IMG/VR virus record: IMGVR_UViG_3300010883_000209
Span: 1 to 33,245 of that record
DNA: 33,245 bases
Strand: one strand, 5' to 3'
Source of the DNA: a virus
Within the stretch, counting starts at the first letter, position 1; every line of letters begins with the position of its first letter. Below are positions 5,822 to 14,800 of this stretch, one piece after another. The position numbers and the translations under genes were made by a program. The notes below the pieces were generated by a model, which worked only from the letters and a program-made list of their open reading frames with translations, searched no databases and was not told the DNA's origin.

Positions 5822-7179
5822 TGGTACAAGCTAAGACTGCACTAGCTAAACAGAAAAAGGGTGACAAACCTGTTGTAGCAGAGATAGGCCAAACTCTTGC
5901 CACTCCTGGTTTTGGCGATTCCATGGATCTATGGGATAATGAAGGTATTCCTCTTCGAAAATTAGATGCTATGTTCCGTAAGGATGGACAAGTAGCTGGT
6001 TTGTATAGACTTATCACTACACCTATCCGAAGAGCAAGCTTTATAATACATCCTAAGCATAAGCGGGCGAACCGCGAAGCCAACTTTATAGCAGATATTT
6101 TTAATAACTCCTATGCAGATGGTGGGATGCGTATACCTATTCATCAGGTACTCGCAACAATACTACGCATGATGCTCGATGGATGGGCACCTCATGAAAT
6201 AGTGTGGCGCATAGATGAAGATGGCTTTGTTAGAGTAGACAAGATTGCTCATCGTCCTTCTAATAGTATGAGAGTTACGTTGAATAGTCATGGAGAAATT
6301 ACAGGTTATCATCAGAATCGTTCGATAGTAGCAAACCTCTTAACTGGTAAAGCTGGTGAGATACCTATTCCCGCGGATAAAATGCTTCACTTCGTATATG
6401 GGCGTGAATTTAATGCTATCTTTGGTAGGTCAATATTCACACAAGCTTTCTATCACTTTGAAAAGAAGCATAAGCTTTACTACATCAGCCATGTAGCTGC
6501 GCAGATAAGAGCGTTGGGACTTCGCATGGTTACGGCTCCAGCTGAAGAAAGTCCTGAAAATATAAAGAAATTCATGGATATGGTTGCGAAACTTGGTTTC
6601 AATAGCACTATCCTAGTACCTGATAAATATACCTTGGAACTATTGGCGAATAGTGCATCTCCTATAGATGCTATGCCGATGATCAATCATCATGATAGTC
6701 AAATGGGTAAGTCAGTTCTTGCTCAGGTTCTTGACTTGGGAGCTGAAGGTTCGTCCGGAAGCTTCAAGCTATCTGATACTCATCAGAATATTTTCATAGA
6801 TAACCTTGAATTGATATCTAGGGATATTGCAAGCGTTATCAATAATTTCCTTATTCCAAAGCTTATTGATTGGAACTTTGGTACAAAGAATTATCCTAAG
6901 CTAGAGTTCCTACCTTTTGATAAGAGAACTCAAACTACTATATCTTCTTTGTATCAGCGTATTGCTACAGGCCGTACTCTTAATACTACTCCTCAGTTCT
7001 TCCTTGAATTGGAGAAACAGGTCGCTGCTGATCTTAATCTCGATATTGACTATGAACCGATTGAGGATGAGACAATTGAGAGACTAGAGAAAAAAGTAGA
7101 AGAGCCTCTTAACAAACCACCAGCAGGTCAGGTCGCTCCGGCTACACCGGCAAAAACTGTTAATAATAAAAAGGAATAA
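5821..7179 (+). CDS. Portal protein (DUF935/Mu gp29-like)
   Basis: A 452-residue protein in the portal position between TerL and the capsid protease. It forms the dodecameric DNA channel at one capsid vertex. Supporting stretches are LITTPIRRASFIIHP near the N-terminus, a DGWAPHEIVWR segment typical of DUF935 portals, and a helical stem region with KMLHFVYGREFN and GRSIFTQAFYHFEKK. The C-terminal 40 residues are charged and Pro-rich (EEPLNKPPAGQVAPATPAK), probably disordered. I chose the ATG overlapping the TerL stop (TAATG); a TTG six bases upstream is also in frame. Combining a Mu-type portal with a lambda-type terminase is a mosaic arrangement. Confidence 0.85.
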   Translation: MVQAKTALAKQKKGDKPVVAEIGQTLATPGFGDSMDLWDNEGIPLRKLDAMFRKDGQVAGLYRLITTPIRRASFIIHPKHKRANREANFIADIFNNSYADGGMRIPIHQVLATILRMMLDGWAPHEIVWRIDEDGFVRVDKIAHRPSNSMRVTLNSHGEITGYHQNRSIVANLLTGKAGEIPIPADKMLHFVYGREFNAIFGRSIFTQAFYHFEKKHKLYYISHVAAQIRALGLRMVTAPAEESPENIKKFMDMVAKLGFNSTILVPDKYTLELLANSASPIDAMPMINHHDSQMGKSVLAQVLDLGAEGSSGSFKLSDTHQNIFIDNLELISRDIASVINNFLIPKLIDWNFGTKNYPKLEFLPFDKRTQTTISSLYQRIATGRTLNTTPQFFLELEKQVAADLNLDIDYEPIEDETIERLEKKVEEPLNKPPAGQVAPATPAKTVNNKKE

Positions 7180-7190
7180 ATTTACCCCCA

Positions 7191-7219
7191 TTGTCAATAC
7201 TTAAAATATCAAGTATCCT
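7191..7219 (+). promoter_or_regulatory. Promoter for the capsid genes, with internal inverted repeat
   Basis: TTGTCA (7191-7196), a 17-base spacer and TATCCT (7214-7219) form a sigma-70-like promoter, with a predicted start near 7226 and the ATG at 7248. Within it, ATACTT (7197-7202) and AAGTAT (7211-7216) form an inverted repeat that overlaps the -10, a possible operator. It sits in one of the few real gaps between structural genes. Confidence 0.5.
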
Positions 7220-7247
7220 TTGAATTAAGCATTAATCTGGAGATAAT

Positions 7248-8720
7248 ATGAGTAAAAGCCTTATACTGAAAGCAATAGCTGAGGAGCCGTGGGCAATCCT
7301 TCCTAAAAAAATGGAAACGATTATTCATGTCTCTACTCTACATGCTCTCGGTGCTAAATTTTCCGCTGAAGAAATTGCAGAAAAAATAGGTCCAATTAAA
7401 GCTGAGCAGGAGGGTAGGCGAAAGAATAGTGTTGGATCTGTAGCAGTCTTGCCGATTGTCGGCACTTTATCTAAACGTGCTAATATGCTTGAACAGTCAA
7501 GTGGTGGTGCGTCTACTGATGCTATAGGACAAGCATTCCTTCAGCTTGTCAATGATCCTAAAGTTAGTTCTATTATCCTCGATATAGACTCTCCTGGTGG
7601 TACTGTTGCTGGTACTACTGAGTTAAGTAATCTCATCTTTGAAGCACGTGGGAAGAAACCAATTATTGCTGTAGCCAACTCTCTTGCAGCTTCTGCTGCA
7701 TTGTGGATAGCTACTGCTGCTGACAAATTTATCGTAACACCTTCTGGATTGGTTGGATCTATAGGTGTTTTTACTGTACACAACGATATTTCCAAGAATC
7801 TTGAACAGGAGGGCATTAAGGCAACAATAATTAGTGCTGGTAAGAAGAAAGTAGATGGTAATCCTTTTGAACCTCTTAGCGACCGTGCTAAGAAAGATAT
7901 TCAAGCGATGGTTGATGATATGTTCTCAGAATTCGTTAGCACAGTAGCACGCAACCGCGGAGTTACTGCTGAATTCGTTATTGAGAACTTTGGTCAAGGC
8001 GACGTAATGAGCGCTGAGGCCGCAGTTAAAGTTGGATTGGCAGACAGTGTAGCAACACTACGCTCAGTGATCAAGGTTAGCCTTGCCACTTCTTCCAGCC
8101 GTAAATCCCAAAGTAAAACGAACAGTGTAACTAGAGATTCACGTTCGCATAAAGAAATTATAGTAGTAGATGCACAGGAGGGACATATGTCTAATAGTGC
8201 AAGTGGTGGTGGTGATCAGATCACCGAGAGTGAACTCCTCGAAGGTTTGAAGGAGTATGGTATCAATGCTGAAAGTCTTGTTGATGTTAAAGCTTCATTG
8301 AAAGATGGCGCTAAGGCAAAGACTGAACTTAAAGCATTGGAAGATAAGAAGCCCGTTCCTGCTTTGGCTTCTAGTGATATCGCTAAACTTGTTAAAATCA
8401 ACAAGGAACAGGCGTCTCGTATTTCCATTCTTGAGGACGCAAGTGCTAAGTCTATGGCTGTTGCTGCTGTAGATGGTTTTATTCGAGAGGGTAAGATCAC
8501 AACTTCTCAGAAAGATGCTTATGTCGAGTTGGCAGTAAGTAACACTGAGCAGTTTAATGCTATCATGGCTAATGCACCTGTTGTTATTGATATCGAGGAA
8601 AAGGGTGGTAATGAGGCGGAAGCGACTTATGGCACCGAAATGACTGAGGAGCAGGCAGCTATAGAATCTAAGAGAATCGTTGATGCATCTGGTGTCAATG
8701 GGAAGGGAGCTACTAACTAA
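7248..8720 (+). CDS. Prohead protease (S49) fused to scaffold domain
   Basis: A 490-residue protein that should cleave scaffold and capsid precursors during head maturation. Residues about 60-275 are an S49/SppA-like serine protease: VLPIVGTLSKRA, the oxyanion-region motif DIDSPGG (112-118), the catalytic Ser in NSLAASAALWIA (probably S149), GSIGV, and the catalytic Lys in AGKKKVDGNPF (199-201). Residues about 314-490 are a scaffold-like region whose VDGFIREGKITTSQKDAYV segment resembles the C-terminal part of Mu-like I protein. GGAG precedes the ATG. An internal in-frame start at 8187 should make the scaffold alone, as with lambda C/Nu3. Confidence 0.9.
   Translation: MSKSLILKAIAEEPWAILPKKMETIIHVSTLHALGAKFSAEEIAEKIGPIKAEQEGRRKNSVGSVAVLPIVGTLSKRANMLEQSSGGASTDAIGQAFLQLVNDPKVSSIILDIDSPGGTVAGTTELSNLIFEARGKKPIIAVANSLAASAALWIATAADKFIVTPSGLVGSIGVFTVHNDISKNLEQEGIKATIISAGKKKVDGNPFEPLSDRAKKDIQAMVDDMFSEFVSTVARNRGVTAEFVIENFGQGDVMSAEAAVKVGLADSVATLRSVIKVSLATSSSRKSQSKTNSVTRDSRSHKEIIVVDAQEGHMSNSASGGGDQITESELLEGLKEYGINAESLVDVKASLKDGAKAKTELKALEDKKPVPALASSDIAKLVKINKEQASRISILEDASAKSMAVAAVDGFIREGKITTSQKDAYVELAVSNTEQFNAIMANAPVVIDIEEKGGNEAEATYGTEMTEEQAAIESKRIVDASGVNGKGATN
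8187..8720 (+). CDS. Nested scaffold protein (Nu3-like) from an internal start
   Basis: A strong AGGAGGG site (8176-8182) sits five bases before an in-frame ATG inside the protease gene. Initiation here yields a 177-residue protein beginning MSNSASGGGDQITESELLEG. It contains a charged helical middle and the helical segment FIREGKITTSQKDAYVELA, ending in an acidic tail. This is the lambda Nu3 arrangement, in which the scaffold is made from within the protease gene in the same frame and shares its C-terminus. The product would template capsid assembly and be removed by the protease. The position of the ribosome site exactly at the domain border is the main support. Confidence 0.8.
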   Translation: MSNSASGGGDQITESELLEGLKEYGINAESLVDVKASLKDGAKAKTELKALEDKKPVPALASSDIAKLVKINKEQASRISILEDASAKSMAVAAVDGFIREGKITTSQKDAYVELAVSNTEQFNAIMANAPVVIDIEEKGGNEAEATYGTEMTEEQAAIESKRIVDASGVNGKGATN

Positions 8721-9367
8721 TGAGTGAAATAACTGAATGGTCAGATGAACAGATTCGAGCAATCCTGTTTGACAGGCAGGGTTTGACTAAGTATCCAGGT
8801 GGTCTGCCTGTTGCGGCTGGCGCTAGAGCTATTCGTGATGGAGATATTCTAGCCAAGGAAACTACTGGTAATACGGTCATCGTTTGTAAGCGTACAGAGC
8901 TTGCAGCCGCTGAGCCTCAGACTGAAACCTTAATTTTGGTCGATGATGCACATCCGTTTGAGGTTGCTGACGTTGTGCAGATTGGTGATGAGGCGACGAC
9001 TCTCAATGTTGTTAGTCTCAACTACGACACCAACGTAATAACGATGGGTGCTCTGACTCACGCTACTGGTCAGGATGTTGATGCAATATTCCACGTTGCT
9101 GCGCTTGCTCAGGACGATGCGTTGGGTATTGCACTGACAGGTGTATATAAGAGGGATGCAGCAGCTTCTGGTCTTAATGTAGATTTGGTTACTCCAGCAT
9201 CTACCGTGTTCTATGGTGACATTGCTATCACTGGTCGGTTCCGACTTGATCAGCTAAGGAACTTCCGCGCAGGTAATGTGATGGATACTTCTCTTGGTGG
9301 TCTTGAACTTGCTGATAACAATACCTATGTTATCTCAACCCCTAGCACCAACTACTCGCAGACTTAG
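8720..9367 (+). CDS. Head decoration protein (putative)
   Basis: A 215-residue protein between scaffold and major capsid protein, the place of lambda gpD. It overlaps the preceding stop by one base (TAATG). The sequence is beta-rich with turns such as KETTGNTVIVCKRTEL, VVQIGDEATTL and GALTHATGQDVDAIF, and ends VISTPSTNYSQT. It is longer than gpD (about 110 residues) and starts with a helical arm, SDEQIRAILFDRQG, that could insert among capsomers. It would sit on the outer surface and stabilise the expanded shell. Assignment is by position and composition. Confidence 0.7.
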   Translation: MSEITEWSDEQIRAILFDRQGLTKYPGGLPVAAGARAIRDGDILAKETTGNTVIVCKRTELAAAEPQTETLILVDDAHPFEVADVVQIGDEATTLNVVSLNYDTNVITMGALTHATGQDVDAIFHVAALAQDDALGIALTGVYKRDAAASGLNVDLVTPASTVFYGDIAITGRFRLDQLRNFRAGNVMDTSLGGLELADNNTYVISTPSTNYSQT

Positions 9368-9386
9368 AAAGGAGCGTTAATAAATT

Positions 9387-10382
9387 ATGTCTAATGAACT
9401 TTCGATTTTTGAACCTCGCGTACTTAACGGAGTAATCCGTGAGTTTGAGGGACCTGAGCAGATGGTCGGCCATCAGCTTGTTGGTACTCCTGAGCATGAT
9501 CCTGCTCCTACATGGGAGTATGATATTGAGCGAGAAGCGCGTGGTGCTCAGCTATCACATAACAGCTATGGCTCAGAAGCCCGTATAGTCGATCAGCTTC
9601 CTTACGGACATTTGGAAGGTGGTTACGCTTATCTTCGAGATAAGAAACAATTTAATCCCACTACTCTTAGATGGCTTCGAGAGGCTGGTAAGTCCCAGCT
9701 TGCACGTGGACAGGCAGAACGCCGAGTAACTAAGGAACTTCAGGCTCTCCGAATGGAGCACCTGAGGTCTGAAGAAATTGCTATCTGGGCTATGCTCACT
9801 GGCAGTTGGGCTTACACCCTTATGAATGGTGCGACCGTCACGGTTAACTACCGACTTCCTGCTGCTCACACTCCTACCGTTGGTACGGATTGGGGTGCTG
9901 GTGGTGACGATCCTGTTGGTGACCTCTTCGCTTGGAAGAGAGTTGTTAGTCGTGCAAGCGGCTTCCCAATCAGGCAGGCATGGTTGAACGGTGCAACCTT
10001 TGAGACCTTCTACAACCTAGCAGAGGTCTCTGCCAATCTGTCCGATGTCCAGAGGGATAAGTACAGGAATGAGGGTATGGTACCTAGGTTCCTAGGTATT
10101 GATTGGTTTGAGTATGATGGTGGCTATCAGAACGCTGCTGGTACCTTCGTACCCTATATTCCGGATGAGCGAATTATCTTTATCGCTCCCGGTGGAACAG
10201 ATAATCTGTCGATGAACTACGGTCCGTCAGCAGACCTTGGTGCGCCTGAGATGCACACTGGTCCATTTACTAAGTCGTGGGACGAGGAAGATCCTTCTGG
10301 TAGGCAGTTCTTGCTTGAGCAGAACTACATGCCGTTCTTGAAGAAGCCCTTCCAGATTCTCACGGCAGACACAACCGCTTAA
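9387..10382 (+). CDS. Major capsid protein (lambda gpE-like)
   Basis: A 331-residue protein that should form the HK97-fold shell. It follows the decoration gene and has an AAAGGAG ribosome site. Segments fitting lambda E-type capsid proteins include an N-terminal arm with Pro-rich PAPTWEYDIEREAR, a helical spine region (RVTKELQALRMEHLRSEEIA, followed by IWAMLTGSWAY), FPIRQAWLNGATFETFYN, and a C-terminal ERIIFIAPGG strand. Length is close to lambda gpE (341). Codon use is a little more G/C-ending than in neighbouring genes, as expected for the most highly expressed virion gene. Confidence 0.88.
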   Translation: MSNELSIFEPRVLNGVIREFEGPEQMVGHQLVGTPEHDPAPTWEYDIEREARGAQLSHNSYGSEARIVDQLPYGHLEGGYAYLRDKKQFNPTTLRWLREAGKSQLARGQAERRVTKELQALRMEHLRSEEIAIWAMLTGSWAYTLMNGATVTVNYRLPAAHTPTVGTDWGAGGDDPVGDLFAWKRVVSRASGFPIRQAWLNGATFETFYNLAEVSANLSDVQRDKYRNEGMVPRFLGIDWFEYDGGYQNAAGTFVPYIPDERIIFIAPGGTDNLSMNYGPSADLGAPEMHTGPFTKSWDEEDPSGRQFLLEQNYMPFLKKPFQILTADTTA

Positions 10383-10395
10383 TAGGGGTGGAACG

Positions 10396-10812
10396 ATGGC
10401 AAAACGATATAGGATGCTAGTGACCGGTCTAACGGTCAAAGGCTTTGGTGTTGTCACCAAAGGTGATATTCTTACAGAGGCACAGATGGGGGAATTGCCC
10501 CTAAGTCTTAAAGAACAGAAGGCGCACTTTAAGGGCGGGAAAATTAAATACGTTTTGATTGGTAGTCCAGAGGAATCAGTAATTAGGGATGTGCTTGAAG
10601 GCACTATGTCCGATGAAGATATTATCTCTGCTGTGCAGAGCGATATCCCAGGTGCTCCTACTGTTAGCGATGCTGATACAAGGCTGAATGATGGTGTTCC
10701 TGAGCACCATCAACACAATGAAGAAGATGGTCTTGATAAAGAAGAGGCTAAGGCAAGGAAGAAAATAGCTAAAGCTAAGAAGACCAAGAAGACCAAGAAA
10801 TTAAAGTCGTAA
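10396..10812 (+). CDS. Head-associated protein with lysine-rich tail
   Basis: A 138-residue protein just after the capsid gene, with AGGGGTGG before its ATG. The first 55 residues form a small beta-rich domain (RYRMLVTGLTVKGFGVVTKG). The middle is acidic, and the last 26 residues are very basic (EEAKARKKIAKAKKTKKTKK). Similar small proteins with a conserved first domain lie between capsid and connector genes in many phages, but I cannot name a family. The cationic tail could contact packaged DNA or the inner capsid face. Confidence 0.6.
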   Translation: MAKRYRMLVTGLTVKGFGVVTKGDILTEAQMGELPLSLKEQKAHFKGGKIKYVLIGSPEESVIRDVLEGTMSDEDIISAVQSDIPGAPTVSDADTRLNDGVPEHHQHNEEDGLDKEEAKARKKIAKAKKTKKTKKLKS

Positions 10813-10843
10813 GGCGCTACTAGCGCATCGTAAGGGGAGAGGA

Positions 10844-11371
10844 ATGGGCGTTCTAGGAGTTCTAACAGTTCAGCAGCTTGATATTCGTTCAAGGGTTAAC
10901 TTTGAAACGGGTAATGATGATGCTGATCAAGAGGCCAAGACAATGTGGATTGATCTAGCTGAAGACATGATGAATATGTTTGAGCTAGATACCGCGCTTG
11001 TAGGCTACACCAATATCATGGCTTGGGTCGCCCAGAAACTTGTAGAACATCTATTCCTCTCCAATGCAGAAGATAATGTACGAATTGCTAACAATAATTT
11101 TAAGACGGAACGATTAGGTTCGTATTCATACACTAAGGGTCCTATGGCTGCATCAGATAGGTCCATATTTGAAACGCTGCCTGATATTATCAAACCTGTA
11201 TTCGCTAGGTTCATTAAGAACCGACATCCAATTGGAATAACAACATCCGTCTTTCATCAAAGGACACACCTTGATGGAGACGTTGCAACTACAGATTGGC
11301 TAGATCACGAAGTACCTTGGGCAGATCTCTCATCAGCAGAGATTGACAAGAGACTCGTTGGAGTTAATTAA
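10844..11371 (+). CDS. Head-tail connector (adaptor, gp6/gp15-like)
   Basis: A 175-residue helical protein carrying the adaptor signature: a long helix pair (KTMWIDLAEDMMNMFELD and IMAWVAQKLVEHLFLS), then FKTERLGSYSYTKG, which matches the pattern E-R-(I/L)-G-x-(Y)-S-Y found in SPP1 gp15/HK97 gp6-type adaptors. It would form a ring under the portal. A GGGGAGAGGA ribosome site precedes the ATG, and a small palindrome, GCGCTA-C-TAGCGC (10814-10826), lies in the upstream gap. It shares its last base with the start of the next gene. Confidence 0.75.
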   Translation: MGVLGVLTVQQLDIRSRVNFETGNDDADQEAKTMWIDLAEDMMNMFELDTALVGYTNIMAWVAQKLVEHLFLSNAEDNVRIANNNFKTERLGSYSYTKGPMAASDRSIFETLPDIIKPVFARFIKNRHPIGITTSVFHQRTHLDGDVATTDWLDHEVPWADLSSAEIDKRLVGVN

Positions 11372-11817
11372 TGGCTAATTTTATCTATAATGTAGCGAAA
11401 GCCGGATTAGCCGATGGTAGCATTGATTGGGATACGCATACAATCAAAGTTCTATTGCTTGAATCCGATGCAGGGGAAAATAAAGACAATGCGACAATTA
11501 CAGGTTTACTTGTCGGATCAACTGAACTCACCAGTACCGGATATGCAAGACAGACCCTCGCGGGTAAAGCCGTTACACAAGATGACCCTAATGATAGGGC
11601 TGAACTCGATGCCACAGATCCCACTTTTACAAATGTTCAGCAGCTTGCTGCGGAGACTATAACGGGATTTGTTGTTTACAGACATGTGACAAACGATACT
11701 GATAGTATCCCTATCCTTCATGTAGATACTGCAACAGGATTACCTATTACTCCCAATGGTTCTAATATAGCAATCAATATTAACGCTGAGGGTCTTATTC
11801 AGTTGGCGGACGCCTAA
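11371..11817 (+). CDS. Phage structural protein, head-fibre-like (putative)
   Basis: A 148-residue beta-rich protein of a type often found among head-neck genes: an opening ANFIYNVAKAGLADGSIDWD, a strand TIKVLLLESDAG, GYARQTLAGKAVTQDD, and a closing pattern ETITGFVVYRHVTNDTDSIP. The exact virion role of this group is unclear; small head fibres or fibre-attachment subunits are the usual suggestions. It overlaps both neighbours by one base and lies directly before the giant fibre gene, so it may serve as the base on which that fibre is mounted. Confidence 0.6.
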   Translation: MANFIYNVAKAGLADGSIDWDTHTIKVLLLESDAGENKDNATITGLLVGSTELTSTGYARQTLAGKAVTQDDPNDRAELDATDPTFTNVQQLAAETITGFVVYRHVTNDTDSIPILHVDTATGLPITPNGSNIAININAEGLIQLADA

Positions 11818-14800
11818 TGTCATTTCAAATCCCAACACTTGATGACGCAGCTTTTCCTGATCAGGCTGCTGTAGATCCTGTAGACTTTAACATACTTGTT
11901 GCCGCCCATATAGGCACCGGCGTTATAAGCGGCTGTGCTGTGACGGCTCAAGGTGTTCCCAGCATGTCCGTAGACATAGCTGCTGGCGAAGTCGTGGTCG
12001 GTAAGGTATCGGTAACGGTTAGTAGTGGCTCTGTGCTTCTAGGAGCTGCTCATGCAACAGACCCGAGATTTGATCTAATAGTATCAGATAATCTTGGTGT
12101 TAAATCTGTTGTAGCAGGCTCAATTGTAAGCTATCCTGAGTTTCCTGCTATTCCTGTGAATAGTGTTGTACTTGCATCTGTTTATATTGGTGGTGCTGAT
12201 ACAGACATTGATGCGAATCAGATTATTGATAAGCGCGTTCTTGTTGGAGCATACTTTAAGGATTCGGCTCTAATATACGACGACGGCAATTCCGAGTGGA
12301 CTGTCCAGACTAAGAATGTTGCTGGTACACTAACTGATAGAGTAAAGGTACAGGCAAATAGTAATACTCCTCATCTAGATATCACAACTATGCCGATTAT
12401 TTGGTCGGCTGCTGGACGCGCTGTAGTAGGTTCTCAGTATAGCCATGGAAGAGATGATGGATTAAAGCTACACGGTAATGTTCCTACAGGTGCATCTTTT
12501 GAATGGTCAGTTAATGATGTAGCTAAAGTTACTCTTGATGTAACTTCAATGATCTTAGCTGCTACTGTGTCCTTGACTGCTGTAGGAGGGGGATCTCTAA
12601 CAGGAACATGGACCGACTTAGGAACAGTGACAACGGTCGATATTAATGGAGGGACTATAGATGGTTCTATCATTGGTGGAGCAACGCCCGCTGCTATCAC
12701 TGGTACGACCATTGATGCTAATACAGATTTCACTGTTGGTGCATTGGTCATTACTAATGGAGTAATTACTGATGCTACTGGTCTTTTAATAACTGCTGTT
12801 CTTACTACAGTAAGTGGTGGTTCCCTCACAGGTACTTGGACAGATCTTGGTACAGTCACTACAGTAGATATCAATGGTGGGACTATTGATGGTTCTATAA
12901 TAGGCGGAACAACACCAGCCGCAATTACAGGAACTACGATAGATGCTACGACTGACGTTACCATCGGTTCATTAGTAATCACTGATGGAGTCATAACAGA
13001 CGCTACGGGCCTCTTAATTACTGCTGCGCTTACATCGGTAAGCGGTGGCTCGCTCACAGGTACGTGGACAGATTTAGGGACAGTCACTACTGTAGATATT
13101 AATGGGGGAACTGTAGATGCTTCCATTATTGGTGGAGCAACTCCCGCAGCAGGAACATTCACGGCATTAATAGCTAACACAAGTCTTGTTATTAACGCGA
13201 CTACTTCGATAACATCAATTCTTGATGAAGATGCGATGGGATCAAATAGTGCGGTCGCTCTTGCTACTCAGCAAAGTATTAAAGCATATGTTGATGCTCA
13301 GGTTGCTACAGCCGATACTCTTGCTGAAATATTAGCTATCGGTAACATTTCTGATGGTACCAATCTTATTATCTCTGTTGGCGATGTACTAACTACAGAT
13401 ACAATTAGTGAAACAGGTGTTGGTACGGGTGTTACTATAGATGGTGTCCTAATAAAGGATGCAGGCATTACTGCGACTGGTGGTGGTTCTCTAACAGGAA
13501 CATGGTCTGATCTAGGCACAGTCACTACTGTTATAATCAACGGCGGTACAATTACTGGTATCACTGACATTACCGTAGCTGATGGAGGAACAGGACGTTC
13601 TACTAGCACTACTGCTTATGCTCTTTTGGCTGCTGGTACAACTGCTACAGGAGCACATCAAACTCTAGCCGCTGGTGCAACTACAGAACTCCTTGTGGGT
13701 GGTGGCGTTGCTGCCCTTCCTGTGTGGACAACTGCTACTGGTTCTGGGGCACCAGTGAGGGGAACAAGTCCAACTTTGGTAACCCCGGCTTTGGGCACTC
13801 CTGCTAGTGGTGTTGCTACAAATCTTACAGGAACAGCATCAGGATTGACAGCAGGAAATGTCACTACAAATGCTAATCTAACAGGACATATAACTTCTAC
13901 AGGTAATGCCGCTGTACTTGGCTCATTTACTTCGGCTCAATTAAAGACGGCGTTGACTAATGAAACAGGTTCTGGCTCAGCAGTATTTGCGACATCACCT
14001 GTCTTAGTTACACCAGCTTTGGGTACTCCCGCTAGTGGAGTCTTAACCAATGCTACTGGTCTGCCAATAGCAACTGGCGTTAGTGGATTGGCGGCAAATA
14101 TGGCAGCTTGGTTAGCTGTAGCATCTAGCGTCAATCTTATTGCGGTGGTTAGTGATGAGACTGGTTCAGGTTCTCTTGTATTTGCAACATCACCAACTCT
14201 AGTGACTCCTGCATTGGGTACACCCGCGAGTGGTGTCATGACCAATGTGACGGGGACAGCATCTGGTCTAACAGCAGGGAATGTCACCACAAACGCCAAT
14301 CTAACTGGTCATATTACTTCTAGTGGTAACGCTGCTGTTCTTGGTTCGTTCACTTCCCTTCAGTTAAAAACGGCCCTAAGTGATGAGACTGGCTCTGGGG
14401 CAGCTGTCTTCGCAACGTCACCAACCTTGGTTACTCCGGTATTGGGAACACCAGCTAGCGGAGTTGCTACCAACTTAACAGGGACGGCATCAGGGCTAAC
14501 TGCGGGTAATGTCACAACTAATGCGAATTTGACTGGTCATATAACCTCTGTAGGTAATGGCGCTGTCCTTGGGTCTTTCACTTCATTACAATTGAAGACT
14601 GCATTGTCTGACGAGACTGGATCAGGGTCATCGGTATTTGCTACATCTCCAACCTTCATTACACCTGTTTTGGGTACCCCTGCAAGTGGAGTAGCTACAA
14701 ATCTCACAGGGACAGCTTCAGGATTGACTGCGGGCAACGTCACAACAAACGCGAACTTGACTGGTCATGTAACTTCCACAGGAAATGCTGCCGTACTTGG

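Noticed and set aside
12434-13180. A 248-residue open frame on the minus strand, and several others opposite the fibre gene
   Set aside because: They mirror the repeat codons of the fibre gene, have Val/Pro-rich low-complexity products, no ribosome sites, and lie opposite a clear gene.
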